64,000 nucleotides of DNA, taken from positions 27,589 to 91,588 of the forward strand of contig VMDC01000010.1 in NCBI GenBank assembly GCA_008081045.1, in the 5' to 3' direction. The first letter of the stretch is position 1; each line of letters begins with the position of its first letter. The position numbers and the translations under genes were made by a program. This DNA is from Gammaproteobacteria bacterium. GTDB taxonomy: Bacteria > Pseudomonadota > Gammaproteobacteria > Pseudomonadales > Pseudohongiellaceae. The notes beneath the pieces were generated by a model that saw only the letters and a list, made by a program, of their open reading frames with translations, was not told the DNA's origin and made no database searches. Positions 29,165-40,159 of this stretch are shown piece by piece.

Positions 29165-32083
29165 CTAGATCGATTCGAAGGCCTCGGCGACTATTCCCGG
29201 CGTGAGAATTTGAGGCAGGATAACGGGCTCTCTGTCTTTTTGTCCCGGATACAACACATACAGCGGCACAGACGGCCGGTTGAAATGCTCCAGAACAGCA
29301 GTGATTTCCGGATCTTCGTTAGTCCAGTCACCCTTCATATAGGTAATGCCCCGATCAGCCATCACTGCTTTGACTCGCTCTGTACCAAGCGTGGTCTGCT
29401 CATTAGCCAGGCAGGTGATGCACCAGGCTGCAGTCATGTTGACGAAAACCGGTTTGCCGGCGGACTGAAGCTCTTCCAGACGCTGAGCGCTGAACACCTC
29501 ATACTCCTGCGACGCACCTTCTTCATTTGCTGCGGCATCTGAAGTCGCCGGCACGGATTGCAGAAACGGCGTCTGCGCCAGATAAATCGCCAGAACCAGA
29601 GCAGCCAGGCTCGTCCCGTAATTCAGCGTGCGCAGGAATGGCCCCATCGTGAAGCGGCGCTGGTAGAGCCAGGCGGCAAACGCCATCACCACGCACATGC
29701 CCAACACCAGCGACATCCCCATCACTCCCACCTGATTACCGAGCACCCAGAGAAAAAACAGCGCCGAGGCATACAGCGGAAAGGCCATAAACTGCTTGAA
29801 TGTCTCCATCCACGGTCCGGGTTTGGGTAAAAATCGAAACAGCGCGGGTGAGTAACTCAGCAACAGAATAGGAAAAGCCATACCCACTCCCAGCGAGACA
29901 AATACCGCCATGGCCACCAGCCAGGATTGCGCCAGCGCAAAACCGATCGCTGGCCCCATAAAAGGTGCCGTGCACGGCGTTGCGACGGTAGTGGCCAGCA
30001 CACCGGTAAAGAACGAACCCTGATAGCCGCCCCGGGCGGTGAGAGAGCTGCCGGCTCCCATCAGGCTGGTCCCTATTTCAAAGACGCCTGACAGACTCAG
30101 GCCCATCAGGAAAAACAGATAAACAATGAACGCCAGGAACCAGGGTTGCTGAAACTGGAATGCCCAGCCCACAGCCTCCCCTCCCGCCCTGAGAGCAATC
30201 AGCACCGACGCCAGAGTGACGAATGCCACTACCACACCGAGCGTATAGAACACGCCGTCCATACGTTGCTTCTGACTGGATTCACCCACATTCTTGGCGA
30301 AGCTCATCGCCTTGATGGACAGCACCGGAAAGACGCAGGGCATCAGATTGAGAATCAGGCCTCCAAGGAAGGCGAACCCCATAAACATGAGTAACCCGGA
30401 ACTTCCGCCTGCGTCAGACCCGCTCTCTGCAGACGCAGCGAATGGCATGATGGTCATGGTGCTGGCATCAGCCGCCGGATTGACGAAATCAAAGGCCACG
30501 CGTTCCCCGGATTCATTTTCCAGCACCAGCACTCCGAACACTTCTGACAAATCCTGCAGCATGCGCCGGGGTTGCTGGTGCGTAATCTGCAACAAATTGG
30601 CCTGCATAGACACATCACGAAGAGGTCCGGGCTTGATTATCCGGCGCTGATCCGGGAAAAAGTAGGCATCGGAATATCGGTCGAACAGTGCGTCAGAGGA
30701 TTCAAAGCCAAGGCTCACCCGTTCACCGGCCACGGCAATAATCGAGCGAATGTCGTGGTCAGCTTCGGGCAGCTGTGCGCGCGCGTCGGCGAACAGAGAT
30801 TGGGTTTCAGCATCGAGCTCGGCGACTTCGCCGACGGGCAGTTTGATACTCAGCCTCTGCTCACCGGGTATGCAAATCTGATCGCACACATTCCAATAAG
30901 CCAGCGCGCTCAATTCCACCTGGTCTGCGCTGAAATCTGTCGGCAGGGTGACGGCAACAGGAAGGACGACTTCCTGCTCATAACCAAAGTTCACCAGGTC
31001 CGTCTCATAAAACGGCAGCCAGTGCGGGGCCGGCCACTTAAGCTCGCCAATCTGGGTGCCTTCCGGAGCCTGCCATTCCGTCAGGGTAGTAGGCTCCCCG
31101 CTGTCACCCCCCATTTTCCAGTAGGTGTGCCAGTGCTCAGCCGGGTCGAGCCGGAGCGCCAGCCAGGTGGTTTCACCCGGCACAATGTTGGTGGTCTCGG
31201 ACAGTAATTCGACTTCAATACTGTGATCCCAGGCCGCAGCACTGCGCGTTGCGGTGAGTTCAAAAGCACGCAGTTCACCATTGTCGTCTCTGACCGAGAG
31301 CAGACCTTCCAGCTCGTTACGCGCGTCATCGTACCGGCGGTGCTGTTCAGTTGATATCTGGACTCTGCCACCGTCCAGCATGACCTCTCGATAGGGCGCG
31401 TAACGCATGATGCGACGCTCCGTCGGAAAAAACCACGCCTCATCAATGTCGGTAAACAGCGCTTCCTCGCCGGCGATCATGACATTGACTTTGCCGTCAT
31501 GATCATTGAATTCAGCGACCAGTTCGTGCTGACCCTCAGGAGTCGGAAGCAGACTGCGGGTCTCGGCAAACGCCCCCACCCAGCGGGGATCTGCTTCGAG
31601 GGTGGAGCTGACCGGAAGCGAAATGGCAAAGTCTGCTTCACCCGGAATACAGATTTCATCGCACACCTGCCACTCGATGCGCGTGCTCGCCTGAAACACC
31701 TCCGCATCAAAGTCCTCAGGCACCGTCAGCGCCATCGGCAGGAAGACCTCGCGCTCGTAGGTAAAGGTCACCAGATCACTGCCAAGAAAGGGGGTCCATT
31801 CGGGAATCGGCCACTGGATCTGCCCCACTGCCGCGCCGGCCGGCAGCTGCCAGTCAACCGCGCGCGTCGCTTCACCACTGTCACCGCCAAATTTCCAGTA
31901 GGTATGCCAGTGTTCAATCGGGTCAAGGCGGATTGCCAGCCAGGTAGTCTGGCCGGGCACGACATTTACGGTCTCCGAGACCAGCTCAACCTCGATCTGA
32001 TCAGTTTGATGCACCTGCGCACCGACAGTCATCGCGAAAAAAGAAAACGCGATGAAAATCAATAGCTTGGTCTTATTAAGGGC
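29165..32083 (-). CDS. DsbD-family thiol:disulfide interchange protein with two tandem N-terminal periplasmic domains
   Basis: Signal peptide MALNKTKLLIFIAFSFFAMTVGAQ; two DsbD-alpha-like domains each with CDxICIPGE; transmembrane LNLMPCVFPVLSIKAMSF; C-terminal thioredoxin WCITC. Confidence 0.88.
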   Translation of the reverse strand, partial: ALNKTKLLIFIAFSFFAMTVGAQVHQTDQIEVELVSETVNVVPGQTTWLAIRLDPIEHWHTYWKFGGDSGEATRAVDWQLPAGAAVGQIQWPIPEWTPFLGSDLVTFTYEREVFLPMALTVPEDFDAEVFQASTRIEWQVCDEICIPGEADFAISLPVSSTLEADPRWVGAFAETRSLLPTPEGQHELVAEFNDHDGKVNVMIAGEEALFTDIDEAWFFPTERRIMRYAPYREVMLDGGRVQISTEQHRRYDDARNELEGLLSVRDDNGELRAFELTATRSAAAWDHSIEVELLSETTNIVPGETTWLALRLDPAEHWHTYWKMGGDSGEPTTLTEWQAPEGTQIGELKWPAPHWLPFYETDLVNFGYEQEVVLPVAVTLPTDFSADQVELSALAYWNVCDQICIPGEQRLSIKLPVGEVAELDAETQSLFADARAQLPEADHDIRSIIAVAGERVSLGFESSDALFDRYSDAYFFPDQRRIIKPGPLRDVSMQANLLQITHQQPRRMLQDLSEVFGVLVLENESGERVAFDFVNPAADASTMTIMPFAASAESGSDAGGSSGLLMFMGFAFLGGLILNLMPCVFPVLSIKAMSFAKNVGESSQKQRMDGVFYTLGVVVAFVTLASVLIALRAGGEAVGWAFQFQQPWFLAFIVYLFFLMGLSLSGVFEIGTSLMGAGSSLTARGGYQGSFFTGVLATTVATPCTAPFMGPAIGFALAQSWLVAMAVFVSLGVGMAFPILLLSYSPALFRFLPKPGPWMETFKQFMAFPLYASALFFLWVLGNQVGVMGMSLVLGMCVVMAFAAWLYQRRFTMGPFLRTLNYGTSLAALVLAIYLAQTPFLQSVPATSDAAANEEGASQEYEVFSAQRLEELQSAGKPVFVNMTAAWCITCLANEQTTLGTERVKAVMADRGITYMKGDWTNEDPEITAVLEHFNRPSVPLYVLYPGQKDREPVILPQILTPGIVAEAFESI

Positions 32084-32311
32084 CATAAATAAATCCTGCA
32101 ACCGGGTGATCGTTACCAACCCGCGAAACCTGCTATACCGGGACTAAAGGTATCAAAATCGCCCTCTGCTGTCATGAAACTGTCGGCCGGCCGGCACGAA
32201 CCCTTCAGTGCGCCGAGCGTTCGGGGGCCTGAGCCAACCGCCCTCCTGAACCAGAAAAACGCGGTTTCCCCGAAAACGGACTTGCTCCGGCCTGAATATT
32301 ATCGCGCCCGG

Positions 32312-34045
32312 TTACTGGCTCCGGAGTATTTTTTCCACCATCAACTGCAAATTCAGCGAATCACGGAAGTCGTTCACTGCCAGACGGAAGACCAGTTCTA
32401 TCCGGGTAGCGTGTGAGTCAGGCCAACTCTCCTCAGGCACGTTAAACGCGATGGCGTCGACTATTTTGCCCGGTTCAGATTCAGGGCTCAGCACCATTTT
32501 CAGATGCTTGCCACCAAGTCTGCGCTGTTCACGCAGCAGGAACCTGCCATCAAACTGAGGCTCAGGGAACGCCTGCCCCCAGGGCCCTGCAGCCTGAATC
32601 AGCTGTGCAGTTTCCAACGTAAGATGGTTTGCCGCAACCTCGCCATCGCTTTCGATGACGGCCTGTAGTTGCGACCGGCTCAGCCGAAGACGCGCCTCGG
32701 CCTCAAACGCCGATTGAAAAGCGGTCAGCTTATCAGGCGCGAGGCTGAGACCGGCGGCCATGGCATGCCCCCCGAATTTAGTGATAAGCCCCGGATTTTT
32801 GGTAGCCACAGCATCAAGCGCATCGCGGATATGAAAGCCGCCGATAGACCGAGCAGAGCCTTTGAGCTCTTCGCCTCCCTCCACCGCTGCAAAGGCGATC
32901 ACCGGGCGATGATATTTTTCCTTTATACGTGACGCGAGGATACCCACCACACCCTGATGCCAACGTTGATCAAACAGGCAGAAGGAGTTGGGCAGGTCTG
33001 ACTCATTGAATTCAAATTCCGCCAGAGATTCGAACGCCTGCTGACGCATGTCTGCCTCGATCTGCTTTCGGTCCTGATTCATCGAATCCAGTTGAAGGGC
33101 CAGTTGGTAAGCCGTATCGGCATGCTCAGACAGCAGGCATTCAATCCCAGTGGTCATGTCATCCAGTCGGCCTGCCGCATTAAGCCGGGGACCGACGCCA
33201 AAAGCCAGGTCTGAAGCCGTGAGCGCGGCCGTGTTCTTACCGGCCACCTGCAACAGTGCCTGTATGCCGGGCCTTGCTTTACCGGCTCTTATCCTGCGCA
33301 GCCCCTCCGCAACCAGGATCCTGTTGTTGTGGTCGAGCGGGACAACGTCGGCGATCGTGCCCAATGCGATCAGATCGAGCAGCGCAGCCATATTAGGTTC
33401 GGACAGACCGCTTTCAAATCGCCCCAGTTCACGCAGCCTGCCCCTGAGCGCCAGCATCACATAAAAAATCACGCCCACACCGGCTATGGCCTTGCTCTTG
33501 AAAGAACAGCCTTGCTGGTTAGGATTCACAATGGCGTCAGCCTCCGGCAGTGTCTCCGGGGCAAGGTGATGATCAGTGATCAGAACCTGACTGCCGATCT
33601 GTTTGGCCGCCTGAACACCGGCAACGCTCGAAATCCCGTTATCAACGGTAATAATTAGATCCGGCTCTTTTCCCTTGGCTAACTCATCAACAATTTTAGG
33701 CGTCAAGCCGTAGCCGAAGTCGAAGCGATTGGGAACAATGTAGTCAACGTGACGAAAACCGAAGTCTTGCAAGGCAGACATTGCGAGCGCACAGCTGGTT
33801 GCACCGTCTGCATCGAAGTCAGAGACGATCAGAACGCGGCGCTGATGATCCAGCGCCGCAACCAGCAAGTCGACGGCAGTGGCCATCCCGAGCAATTCAT
33901 GGGGAGGAATAAGGTTCGCCAGTGCCAGATCCAGTTCCTGCTCACCGGTAAGGCCGCGCTGGCGGTAGACCCGCTGTAGCAGGGGGTGCATCGCTGCAGG
34001 AAGTGTTAAGCCTTCATCGGGGCTTCGCCGCTGCAGTCGAGTCAT
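32312..34045 (-). CDS. recJ: Single-stranded-DNA-specific exonuclease RecJ
   Basis: VLIVSDFDADGATSCAL; DLIITVDNGISS; ITDHHLAPETLPEADAIVNPNQ. Confidence 0.95.
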   Translation of the reverse strand: MTRLQRRSPDEGLTLPAAMHPLLQRVYRQRGLTGEQELDLALANLIPPHELLGMATAVDLLVAALDHQRRVLIVSDFDADGATSCALAMSALQDFGFRHVDYIVPNRFDFGYGLTPKIVDELAKGKEPDLIITVDNGISSVAGVQAAKQIGSQVLITDHHLAPETLPEADAIVNPNQQGCSFKSKAIAGVGVIFYVMLALRGRLRELGRFESGLSEPNMAALLDLIALGTIADVVPLDHNNRILVAEGLRRIRAGKARPGIQALLQVAGKNTAALTASDLAFGVGPRLNAAGRLDDMTTGIECLLSEHADTAYQLALQLDSMNQDRKQIEADMRQQAFESLAEFEFNESDLPNSFCLFDQRWHQGVVGILASRIKEKYHRPVIAFAAVEGGEELKGSARSIGGFHIRDALDAVATKNPGLITKFGGHAMAAGLSLAPDKLTAFQSAFEAEARLRLSRSQLQAVIESDGEVAANHLTLETAQLIQAAGPWGQAFPEPQFDGRFLLREQRRLGGKHLKMVLSPESEPGKIVDAIAFNVPEESWPDSHATRIELVFRLAVNDFRDSLNLQLMVEKILRSQ

Positions 34046-34053
34046 GGTCGCAT

Positions 34054-35454
34054 TTAAGCTTGCTGGCCGAGAGCTGCGCTGATGAAGGCGGAGACTTCTC
34101 CAAGATCATTGGCGATCACCGAATATCGCTCTTCCCGCTCGAATAAATCGGCAAGGTGAGCAGGCAGTTCCGGCAGATCCAGCCCGGCAACTGTAATGGC
34201 TTCGCTGAATTTTGCGGGATGCGCTGTCGCCAGGGTAATCATGGGCACCTGCGGGTTTTTCCGGGTCAAACGCCCGGATTCCACGCCGATTGCTGTGTGG
34301 GGATCAAGCAGCTTGCCCAGCTCAGCAGCAGTTTCGCTGATGACCCGACAGGTGGTCTCATCGCTGACGCTGGCACTGTCAAAAATTGCTTGCACAGCTT
34401 GCCACTGTGATTCACTGACGCTGAGGCGTTCCTTACTGGATCTGAGCATAAAGTCAGTCAGCTGCGCCGAATCGCGCCCGAACAGATCAAACAGGTAGCG
34501 CTCAAAATTACTGGAAACCAGAATGTCCATACTGGGCGAATAGGTCTTGCTCAACTGCGTCTTGCTGTAGTCGTTGTTGCTGATGAAGCGATGCAGAATA
34601 TCGTTCTGATTGGTCGCGACCACAAGCTGGTCGACCGGCAATCCCATCTGCTTGGCCAGATAGCCAGCATAAATATCTCCGAAATTTCCGGTTGGCACTG
34701 AAAAAGACACTTGCCTGTCCGGGGCGCCCAGCCTGAGCGCCGCCGCAAAATAGTAGACGATCTGCATAAGGATGCGCGCCCAGTTGATCGAGTTAACGGC
34801 AACAAGCTGACGATCATCAGGCAGGAAAGACTGATCAGAAAAGGCGGCTTTGACTATGCGCTGGCAGTCATCAAAATTTCCTTCGACTGCAAGATTGAAG
34901 ACATTGTCACCCGGCACCGTTGTCATCTGGCGGCGCTGCACCTCTGAGACCCTCTGATGCGGATGGAGTATGAAGATATCCACCCGATCTGAGTGGCGGC
35001 ATCCCTCCAGCGCTGCCGAGCCAGTATCTCCGGAAGTCGCTCCCAGAATCACCACCCGCTGATCGTTCTTCGCCAGGACATGATCCAGCAATCGCCCGAG
35101 CACCTGTAACGCAAAGTCTTTGAATGCGAGAGTCGGGCCATGGTAGAGCTCGAGCAGATATTCATGCTCCCTGAGCGCGGTAAGCGGTGCCACCTCCGGA
35201 TGACCGAAATCTGCATAGCTTTCGGTAATAATCCGTTTCAGTTCATCGGGTTGCAGTGCATCTCCGATAAAAGGCGAAATGACTGCGAGGGCCAGATCAA
35301 CGTAGCTGAGATCACGCCACGAGGCAATCTGCTCCGGACTGAAAGACGGCAACTCTACGGGGACATACAACCCGCCATCCGGGGCCAGACCGGTCAGCAA
35401 TACCTGCTCGAATGACTGCGGCGTCCCGCCGCCACGGGTACTGATATATTTCAC
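34054..35454 (-). CDS. thrC: Threonine synthase
   Basis: MKYISTRGGGTPQSFEQVLLTGLAPDGGLYVP; PTLAFKDFALQ. Confidence 0.97.
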   Translation of the reverse strand: MKYISTRGGGTPQSFEQVLLTGLAPDGGLYVPVELPSFSPEQIASWRDLSYVDLALAVISPFIGDALQPDELKRIITESYADFGHPEVAPLTALREHEYLLELYHGPTLAFKDFALQVLGRLLDHVLAKNDQRVVILGATSGDTGSAALEGCRHSDRVDIFILHPHQRVSEVQRRQMTTVPGDNVFNLAVEGNFDDCQRIVKAAFSDQSFLPDDRQLVAVNSINWARILMQIVYYFAAALRLGAPDRQVSFSVPTGNFGDIYAGYLAKQMGLPVDQLVVATNQNDILHRFISNNDYSKTQLSKTYSPSMDILVSSNFERYLFDLFGRDSAQLTDFMLRSSKERLSVSESQWQAVQAIFDSASVSDETTCRVISETAAELGKLLDPHTAIGVESGRLTRKNPQVPMITLATAHPAKFSEAITVAGLDLPELPAHLADLFEREERYSVIANDLGEVSAFISAALGQQA

Positions 35455-35466
35455 TGTATTGGCAGG

Positions 35467-36792
35467 CTACGCCTCTCCATCAAAGGGCTCAATCCGAATA
35501 CGGGTGACCGGGCCGGTGACCTCATCGAGTTCAGCGAGCGCGTCCAGCGCGGCATTAAGTTCCCGTTCCCGGACTACTTGCGTAAGAATGACAACAGGCA
35601 CGGTTTCAGAATTTTCAGATTCTTTCTGGATAATGGCCTCGATACTGATGCCCCGCTGCTGCAGAACAGCAGAGAGTTTTGCCATGACCCCAAGCTTATC
35701 CAGCACCGGGATCTTCAGATAATATCCGACCTCAATCTGCTCGATCGGCAGTACTTCCAGCGAAGAGCCTGTTTGAGTAGAGCCCAGCGCCGGGCGAACC
35801 GGAGCTTTGACACCAGCCAGCCGATCTCTGGCCAGGTCGATCAGATCAGCGACCACCGCTGATGCTGTTGCTTCAGCTCCGGCGCCGGGACCGCTGTACA
35901 GAGTCGACCCGACGAAATTTCCCTGCACCATTACTGCATTACCGACGCCGTTGACGTTTGCCAGCAGGCGAGTGTTGGAAACCAGCGTAGGATGCACGCG
36001 CATCTCCACTCCACGGACCGTTTTTCTGGCAATACCGAGGTGCTTGATCCGATATCCCAACTCTTCGGCGAAGCTGATGTCAGCCGGAGAGATGCCGCTA
36101 ATGCCCTCGGTGTAGGTCTTCTCAAACTGTAGCGGTATGCCAAACGCGATAGCGCTCATGATCGTCAGCTTGTGGGCCGCATCAATGCCTTCCACATCAA
36201 ACGTCGGATCTGCTTCGGCGTAACCCAGCTCCTGCGCTTGCTGAAGCACTTCCGAAAACTCACTCTGCTTGGCCGACATTTCGGAAAGAATAAAATTTCC
36301 TGTTCCGTTGATGATGCCTGCGAGCCACTCGATGTCGTTGGCTGCCAACCCCTCCCGCAAGGCCTTGATTATCGGAATTCCACCAGCTACGGCGCTTTCA
36401 AACGCGAGCGTGACTTCATTGGCGCTCGCCAGCGCAAACAGCTCGTTGCCTCTTTCCGCAATCAGGGCTTTGTTCGCTGTCACCACATGTTTGCCGTTGC
36501 TCAGGGCGCGCTGGATCACCTCGAAGGCCACATCGTAGCCACCCATGGTTTCCACCACCACATCAACCTCAGGATCTGACGTGATTGCGAGCGGATCTGA
36601 ACCGGTATGGGCAACCTGCCCGCACAGATCCGGCTTCGGTGTCCGTGTCGCAACATGAGTAACCCGGATTGGACAACCTGCACGCGCCGTGATCAATGCC
36701 GCATTCTGCTCCAGCAACGCCAGCGTACCACCACCGACAGTGCCAAGACCGCAGATGCCGACTGACAAAATTTCTGTATTTTTTCCGCTCAA
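35467..36792 (-). CDS. hom: Homoserine dehydrogenase
   Basis: VGICGLGTVGGGTLALL; VVTANKALIAERG; GIINGTGNFILSEM; C-terminal ACT domain. Confidence 0.97.
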   Translation of the reverse strand: MSGKNTEILSVGICGLGTVGGGTLALLEQNAALITARAGCPIRVTHVATRTPKPDLCGQVAHTGSDPLAITSDPEVDVVVETMGGYDVAFEVIQRALSNGKHVVTANKALIAERGNELFALASANEVTLAFESAVAGGIPIIKALREGLAANDIEWLAGIINGTGNFILSEMSAKQSEFSEVLQQAQELGYAEADPTFDVEGIDAAHKLTIMSAIAFGIPLQFEKTYTEGISGISPADISFAEELGYRIKHLGIARKTVRGVEMRVHPTLVSNTRLLANVNGVGNAVMVQGNFVGSTLYSGPGAGAEATASAVVADLIDLARDRLAGVKAPVRPALGSTQTGSSLEVLPIEQIEVGYYLKIPVLDKLGVMAKLSAVLQQRGISIEAIIQKESENSETVPVVILTQVVRERELNAALDALAELDEVTGPVTRIRIEPFDGEA

Positions 36793-36967
36793 GATAGTGC
36801 TCGTCTATTGTGCTCTTTATCCAGACCACCGCCTCATTTTCAGCAGTTTAAACGGGCAGTCCGGAACGTAATCAGACATTGCTTCCCTGCTCCGAACCGG
36901 GGAATCGATGGCGTCAGCAGCGTGCTTTCAGAACCGGCTCCTGAGCATCTCTCCCGTACAGGCGTGA

Positions 36968-37717
36968 TCAGTTCAGACCGAGCATGGCGGCCAGTCTTTC
37001 GCTGTCCATATACCCGGGGACCAGGCGACCATCAGAAAAGACCAGCGCAGGCGTACCGCTGATACCAAGCTCGTTACCCAGTTGGTAGTGATCCAGAATC
37101 GGCGTGTCGCAGGCGGCTGCCGGCAGCTCTTCTCCCTCCTTGGCGAGGGTCAGGGACTGTTTACGATCATCCGAACACCAGACCGAGATCATCTTGTCGT
37201 AGGAGGTCGATGCCTGCCCGCCGCGGGGGTAAGCCAGGTACCGTACTTCAATACCGTAAGCCAACAGCTCTTCCAGATCACCGTGCAGAGCGCGGCAGTA
37301 GGTACAATCCACGTCGGTAAACACCGTAATGCTTGCCTTCACGGTTTCCGGTGTGAACACGATCATTTCGTCTTCCGGGATGGCAGCAATCTTGTCCAGT
37401 GCGCGCTGCTGCCGCGAACTCGCCGACAGATTGGTGAGCCCACCCGGGCTTGTCGCATACATGTCGCCAGCAAACAGATAATCACCGGAGATATCGCTGT
37501 AGAGCACTTCGCCTGTATTCAGCTCAACCTCAAAAATATTCGGCAGGGCTGTCTGATTCAGGGACACAATCTTCAATTGATTCTGAGAGGCCACTTCGAT
37601 CGCCTGTTCCAGTTTACCGCGCAGAGATTGATCACCCTGTGCCGATACCGGGCTGATCAGAATCAGACTCAACAGCACTCCTACCAGCAACCGAACCTTG
37701 TGGATTGTCATTCGCAT
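36968..37717 (-). CDS. dsbC: Thiol:disulfide interchange protein DsbC
   Basis: Signal peptide; ITVFTDVDCTYCRALHGDLEEL (CxxC); GISGTPALVFSDGRLVPGY. Confidence 0.93.
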   Translation of the reverse strand: MRMTIHKVRLLVGVLLSLILISPVSAQGDQSLRGKLEQAIEVASQNQLKIVSLNQTALPNIFEVELNTGEVLYSDISGDYLFAGDMYATSPGGLTNLSASSRQQRALDKIAAIPEDEMIVFTPETVKASITVFTDVDCTYCRALHGDLEELLAYGIEVRYLAYPRGGQASTSYDKMISVWCSDDRKQSLTLAKEGEELPAAACDTPILDHYQLGNELGISGTPALVFSDGRLVPGYMDSERLAAMLGLN

Positions 37718-37874
37718 AGCGTTCTCTCTCTCGACCGGTAGCGGCCGACGTCACAGTAAATAATTCACTCTTCAGGGTGTCGGCAGGCTAAATCAATGGT
37801 TGATGGACGCCTGCGTGCTCTAGCGTATGTTACCAAGCCAGAGCCCAAGTGTAAGGTTTTGCGGGACCAGAAAC

Positions 37875-37909
37875 AAAAATGAGAAGGATGCCGAAGCAAC
37901 CTTCTCATT
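37875..37909 (-). terminator. Intrinsic terminator downstream of rplS
   Basis: Reverse strand AATGAGAAGG-TTGCTTCGGCAT-CCTTCTCATTTTTG, 10-bp stem. Confidence 0.7.
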
Positions 37910-37952
37910 GTTACAGGTCTCAACCAGGCTTCGCGAAGCGAAGCGCGGCCTG

Positions 37953-38327
37953 TTAGGCCTGATCGCCGGTCTTTTTATCGAGTTTTTCAGAAATTCGCGC
38001 CGCTCGACCGGTCAGTTCGCGTAAGTAGTACAGTTTTGCCTGGCGCACATCACCGCGACGCTTCAGCGTCACGCTGTCTACCAAGGGACTGAAGGACTGG
38101 AAAGTTCGCTCTACACCCACACCGTGTGAGATCTTACGAACGGTAAAGGAGGAATTGAGGCCGCGATTACGCTTGCCGATGACGACTCCCTCGAAGGCCT
38201 GCAGTCGCTCGCGATCGCCTTCCTTGATCTTAACCTGAACTACCACTGTGTCTCCGGGGCCGAATTCTGGAAGCTCCTTCCCCATCTGCTCGGTTTCGAT
38301 CTTTTCGATGATCTTGTTTTTGCTCAT
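37953..38327 (-). CDS. rplS: 50S ribosomal protein L19
   Basis: [56 protein letters not shown]. Confidence 0.97.
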   Translation of the reverse strand: MSKNKIIEKIETEQMGKELPEFGPGDTVVVQVKIKEGDRERLQAFEGVVIGKRNRGLNSSFTVRKISHGVGVERTFQSFSPLVDSVTLKRRGDVRQAKLYYLRELTGRAARISEKLDKKTGDQA

Positions 38328-38361
38328 CTTGCTCAACTCCTGACCTAAATGAAGCACCGGG

Positions 38362-39123
38362 TCACGCTCTGTCTGTCCGGTACTCTTGTTTAAATTCGTC
38401 CAATAATGTCTGCTGTTCCTGACTCAGCTCCAGTCGGTCCAGTAAATCCGGACGCTTCAGCCAAGTCACTCCCAACCGCTGCTTACTGCGCCAGCGCGCA
38501 ATTGCAGCGTGATCTCCGCTCAGTAAGACCGGCGGCACGGCACGGCCCTCATACAGCTGGGGCCTGGTGTACTCCGGAGCGTGCAATAGCCCGTCCGTCA
38601 AACTGTCCTGCGTCGCTGAACCCTCATCGCCCAGCGCGCCCGGCTGAATCCTGATCATCGCGTCCAGCAAGGCCATGGCCGCAATCTCTCCCCCGCTGAG
38701 GACAAAGTCTCCGAGCGAGAGCTCTTCATCAATTTCAGCCTCAATCACTCGGGCATCAATGCCCTGATAGCGACCGCACACCAAAGTCAGTGACTTCAGC
38801 GCTGCCAGCTCAGTCACCTTCTGATGATTGATCCGCTGCCCTTGAGGCGAGAGATAAATACACCGCGACTGCCCTCTTTCCTGCTCACCGAGTCCGGCCC
38901 GCGCAGCACCGATGGTTGCGAGCAGCGGCTCTGTCTTCATCAGCATTCCGGGACCACCACCAAACGGTTTATCGTCCACGTTACGATGCTTGTCTGTGCA
39001 GTAGTCCCTTGGATTCCAGAAGGACAACTCAAGCAATCCGCCTTCGATACCGCGACTGCTGACACCGTATTCCGTCAGCGCTGTGAATATCTCGGGAAAC
39101 AACGTGACAACCGCAACCTGCAT
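38362..39123 (-). CDS. trmD: tRNA (guanine-N1)-methyltransferase
   Basis: [55 protein letters not shown]. Confidence 0.97.
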   Translation of the reverse strand: MQVAVVTLFPEIFTALTEYGVSSRGIEGGLLELSFWNPRDYCTDKHRNVDDKPFGGGPGMLMKTEPLLATIGAARAGLGEQERGQSRCIYLSPQGQRINHQKVTELAALKSLTLVCGRYQGIDARVIEAEIDEELSLGDFVLSGGEIAAMALLDAMIRIQPGALGDEGSATQDSLTDGLLHAPEYTRPQLYEGRAVPPVLLSGDHAAIARWRSKQRLGVTWLKRPDLLDRLELSQEQQTLLDEFKQEYRTDRA

Positions 39124-39176
39124 CTTGCCAGCTCCCGTACCCGCCAGCGGTTTAGCTCATGTCTCGTGCAGCGCAC

Positions 39177-39719
39177 TCAACTCAAATAATCGATATCCCA
39201 GTCTACAGTCAGGCTGACATCATTCAGCGATACCTGCTTCACCACCTGACCCATCAGATAGGGTATCAGTCGCTCTCGCTGGTCGCAGCTGTGTGCAGTG
39301 GGCTGCACCACAAGAACGTCGTTCGCCCCCGTCTCCAGCAAACCCGAAACCGTTCCCAGTATCTCACACTGCAGATTGGTCACTTCCAGCCCGACCAGTT
39401 CGTGCCAGTAAAACGTACCGGACTCAAGATCGGGTAGCTCTGAGCTGTTCACCCAGACTTCCTTGCCGGTCAGTGCCCTGCTGACCTCCGGACTGTCGTA
39501 TCCGTCAAAGTGAACCAGCAGCCCCTTGGGCTGACGCCGACTGGCGTCGATCTCTAAAGTGCCCTGCGTGCCGTTCAGCTCTGTGCGCAACAACGGGTAG
39601 TCCAGAATATTGTCTGGCGGCGCGGTGTAGGAGTTCAGCCTGACCCAACCGCTTAAACCGTGAACCCGGCCTACCTTGCCGAGCACTACCTTTTTGTTGG
39701 CCGCCTCCGGGTCACTCAT
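39177..39719 (-). CDS. rimM: Ribosome maturation factor RimM
   Basis: KVVLGKVGRVHGLSGWVRLNSYT; position between trmD and rpsP. Confidence 0.95.
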   Translation of the reverse strand: MSDPEAANKKVVLGKVGRVHGLSGWVRLNSYTAPPDNILDYPLLRTELNGTQGTLEIDASRRQPKGLLVHFDGYDSPEVSRALTGKEVWVNSSELPDLESGTFYWHELVGLEVTNLQCEILGTVSGLLETGANDVLVVQPTAHSCDQRERLIPYLMGQVVKQVSLNDVSLTVDWDIDYLS

Positions 39720-39741
39720 AAAGGCCAGTCAATCAGAGCGC

Positions 39742-39993
39742 TCAGGCCGATGCGGCAGCGGCATCCTTTGCCAGGCTCGACACCCTGTCGCTGACCTGCG
39801 CACCCTGGGACTGCCAGTAGGCCATCCGATCCAGATCAAGGCGCAATCGCTCTTCCTGACCACGCGCTACCGGGTTAAAGAATCCGATCCTTTCAATGAA
39901 ACGGCCATCGCGGGCGCGGCGACTGTCGCTCACCGTGATATGGTAGAAAGGCTTTTTCTTTGCGCCACCGCGAGCCAGTCGTATCGTGACCAT
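39742..39993 (-). CDS. rpsP: 30S ribosomal protein S16
   Basis: [41 protein letters not shown]. Confidence 0.98.
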   Translation of the reverse strand: MVTIRLARGGAKKKPFYHITVSDSRRARDGRFIERIGFFNPVARGQEERLRLDLDRMAYWQSQGAQVSDRVSSLAKDAAAASA

Positions 39994-40159
39994 ACTATTT
40001 TCCTAATCGATAAATTGCTAAATAATTCAGATGGTTAGCGACAATAAAACCGGGCCGCACAGCCCCCTGAATAAAAAGGCCGGTATTCTATGCCAAATGC
40101 GTAGGTATTGGAAGCGCTGAAACAGCCGCCGTGCGGGGCTTTTACACCGCGCGCTGCCC

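Noticed and set aside
29558-32065. + strand ORFs across the DsbD gene (e.g. 30572..31207, 31499..32065)
   Set aside because: Antisense to a clearly conserved DsbD-family coding sequence.
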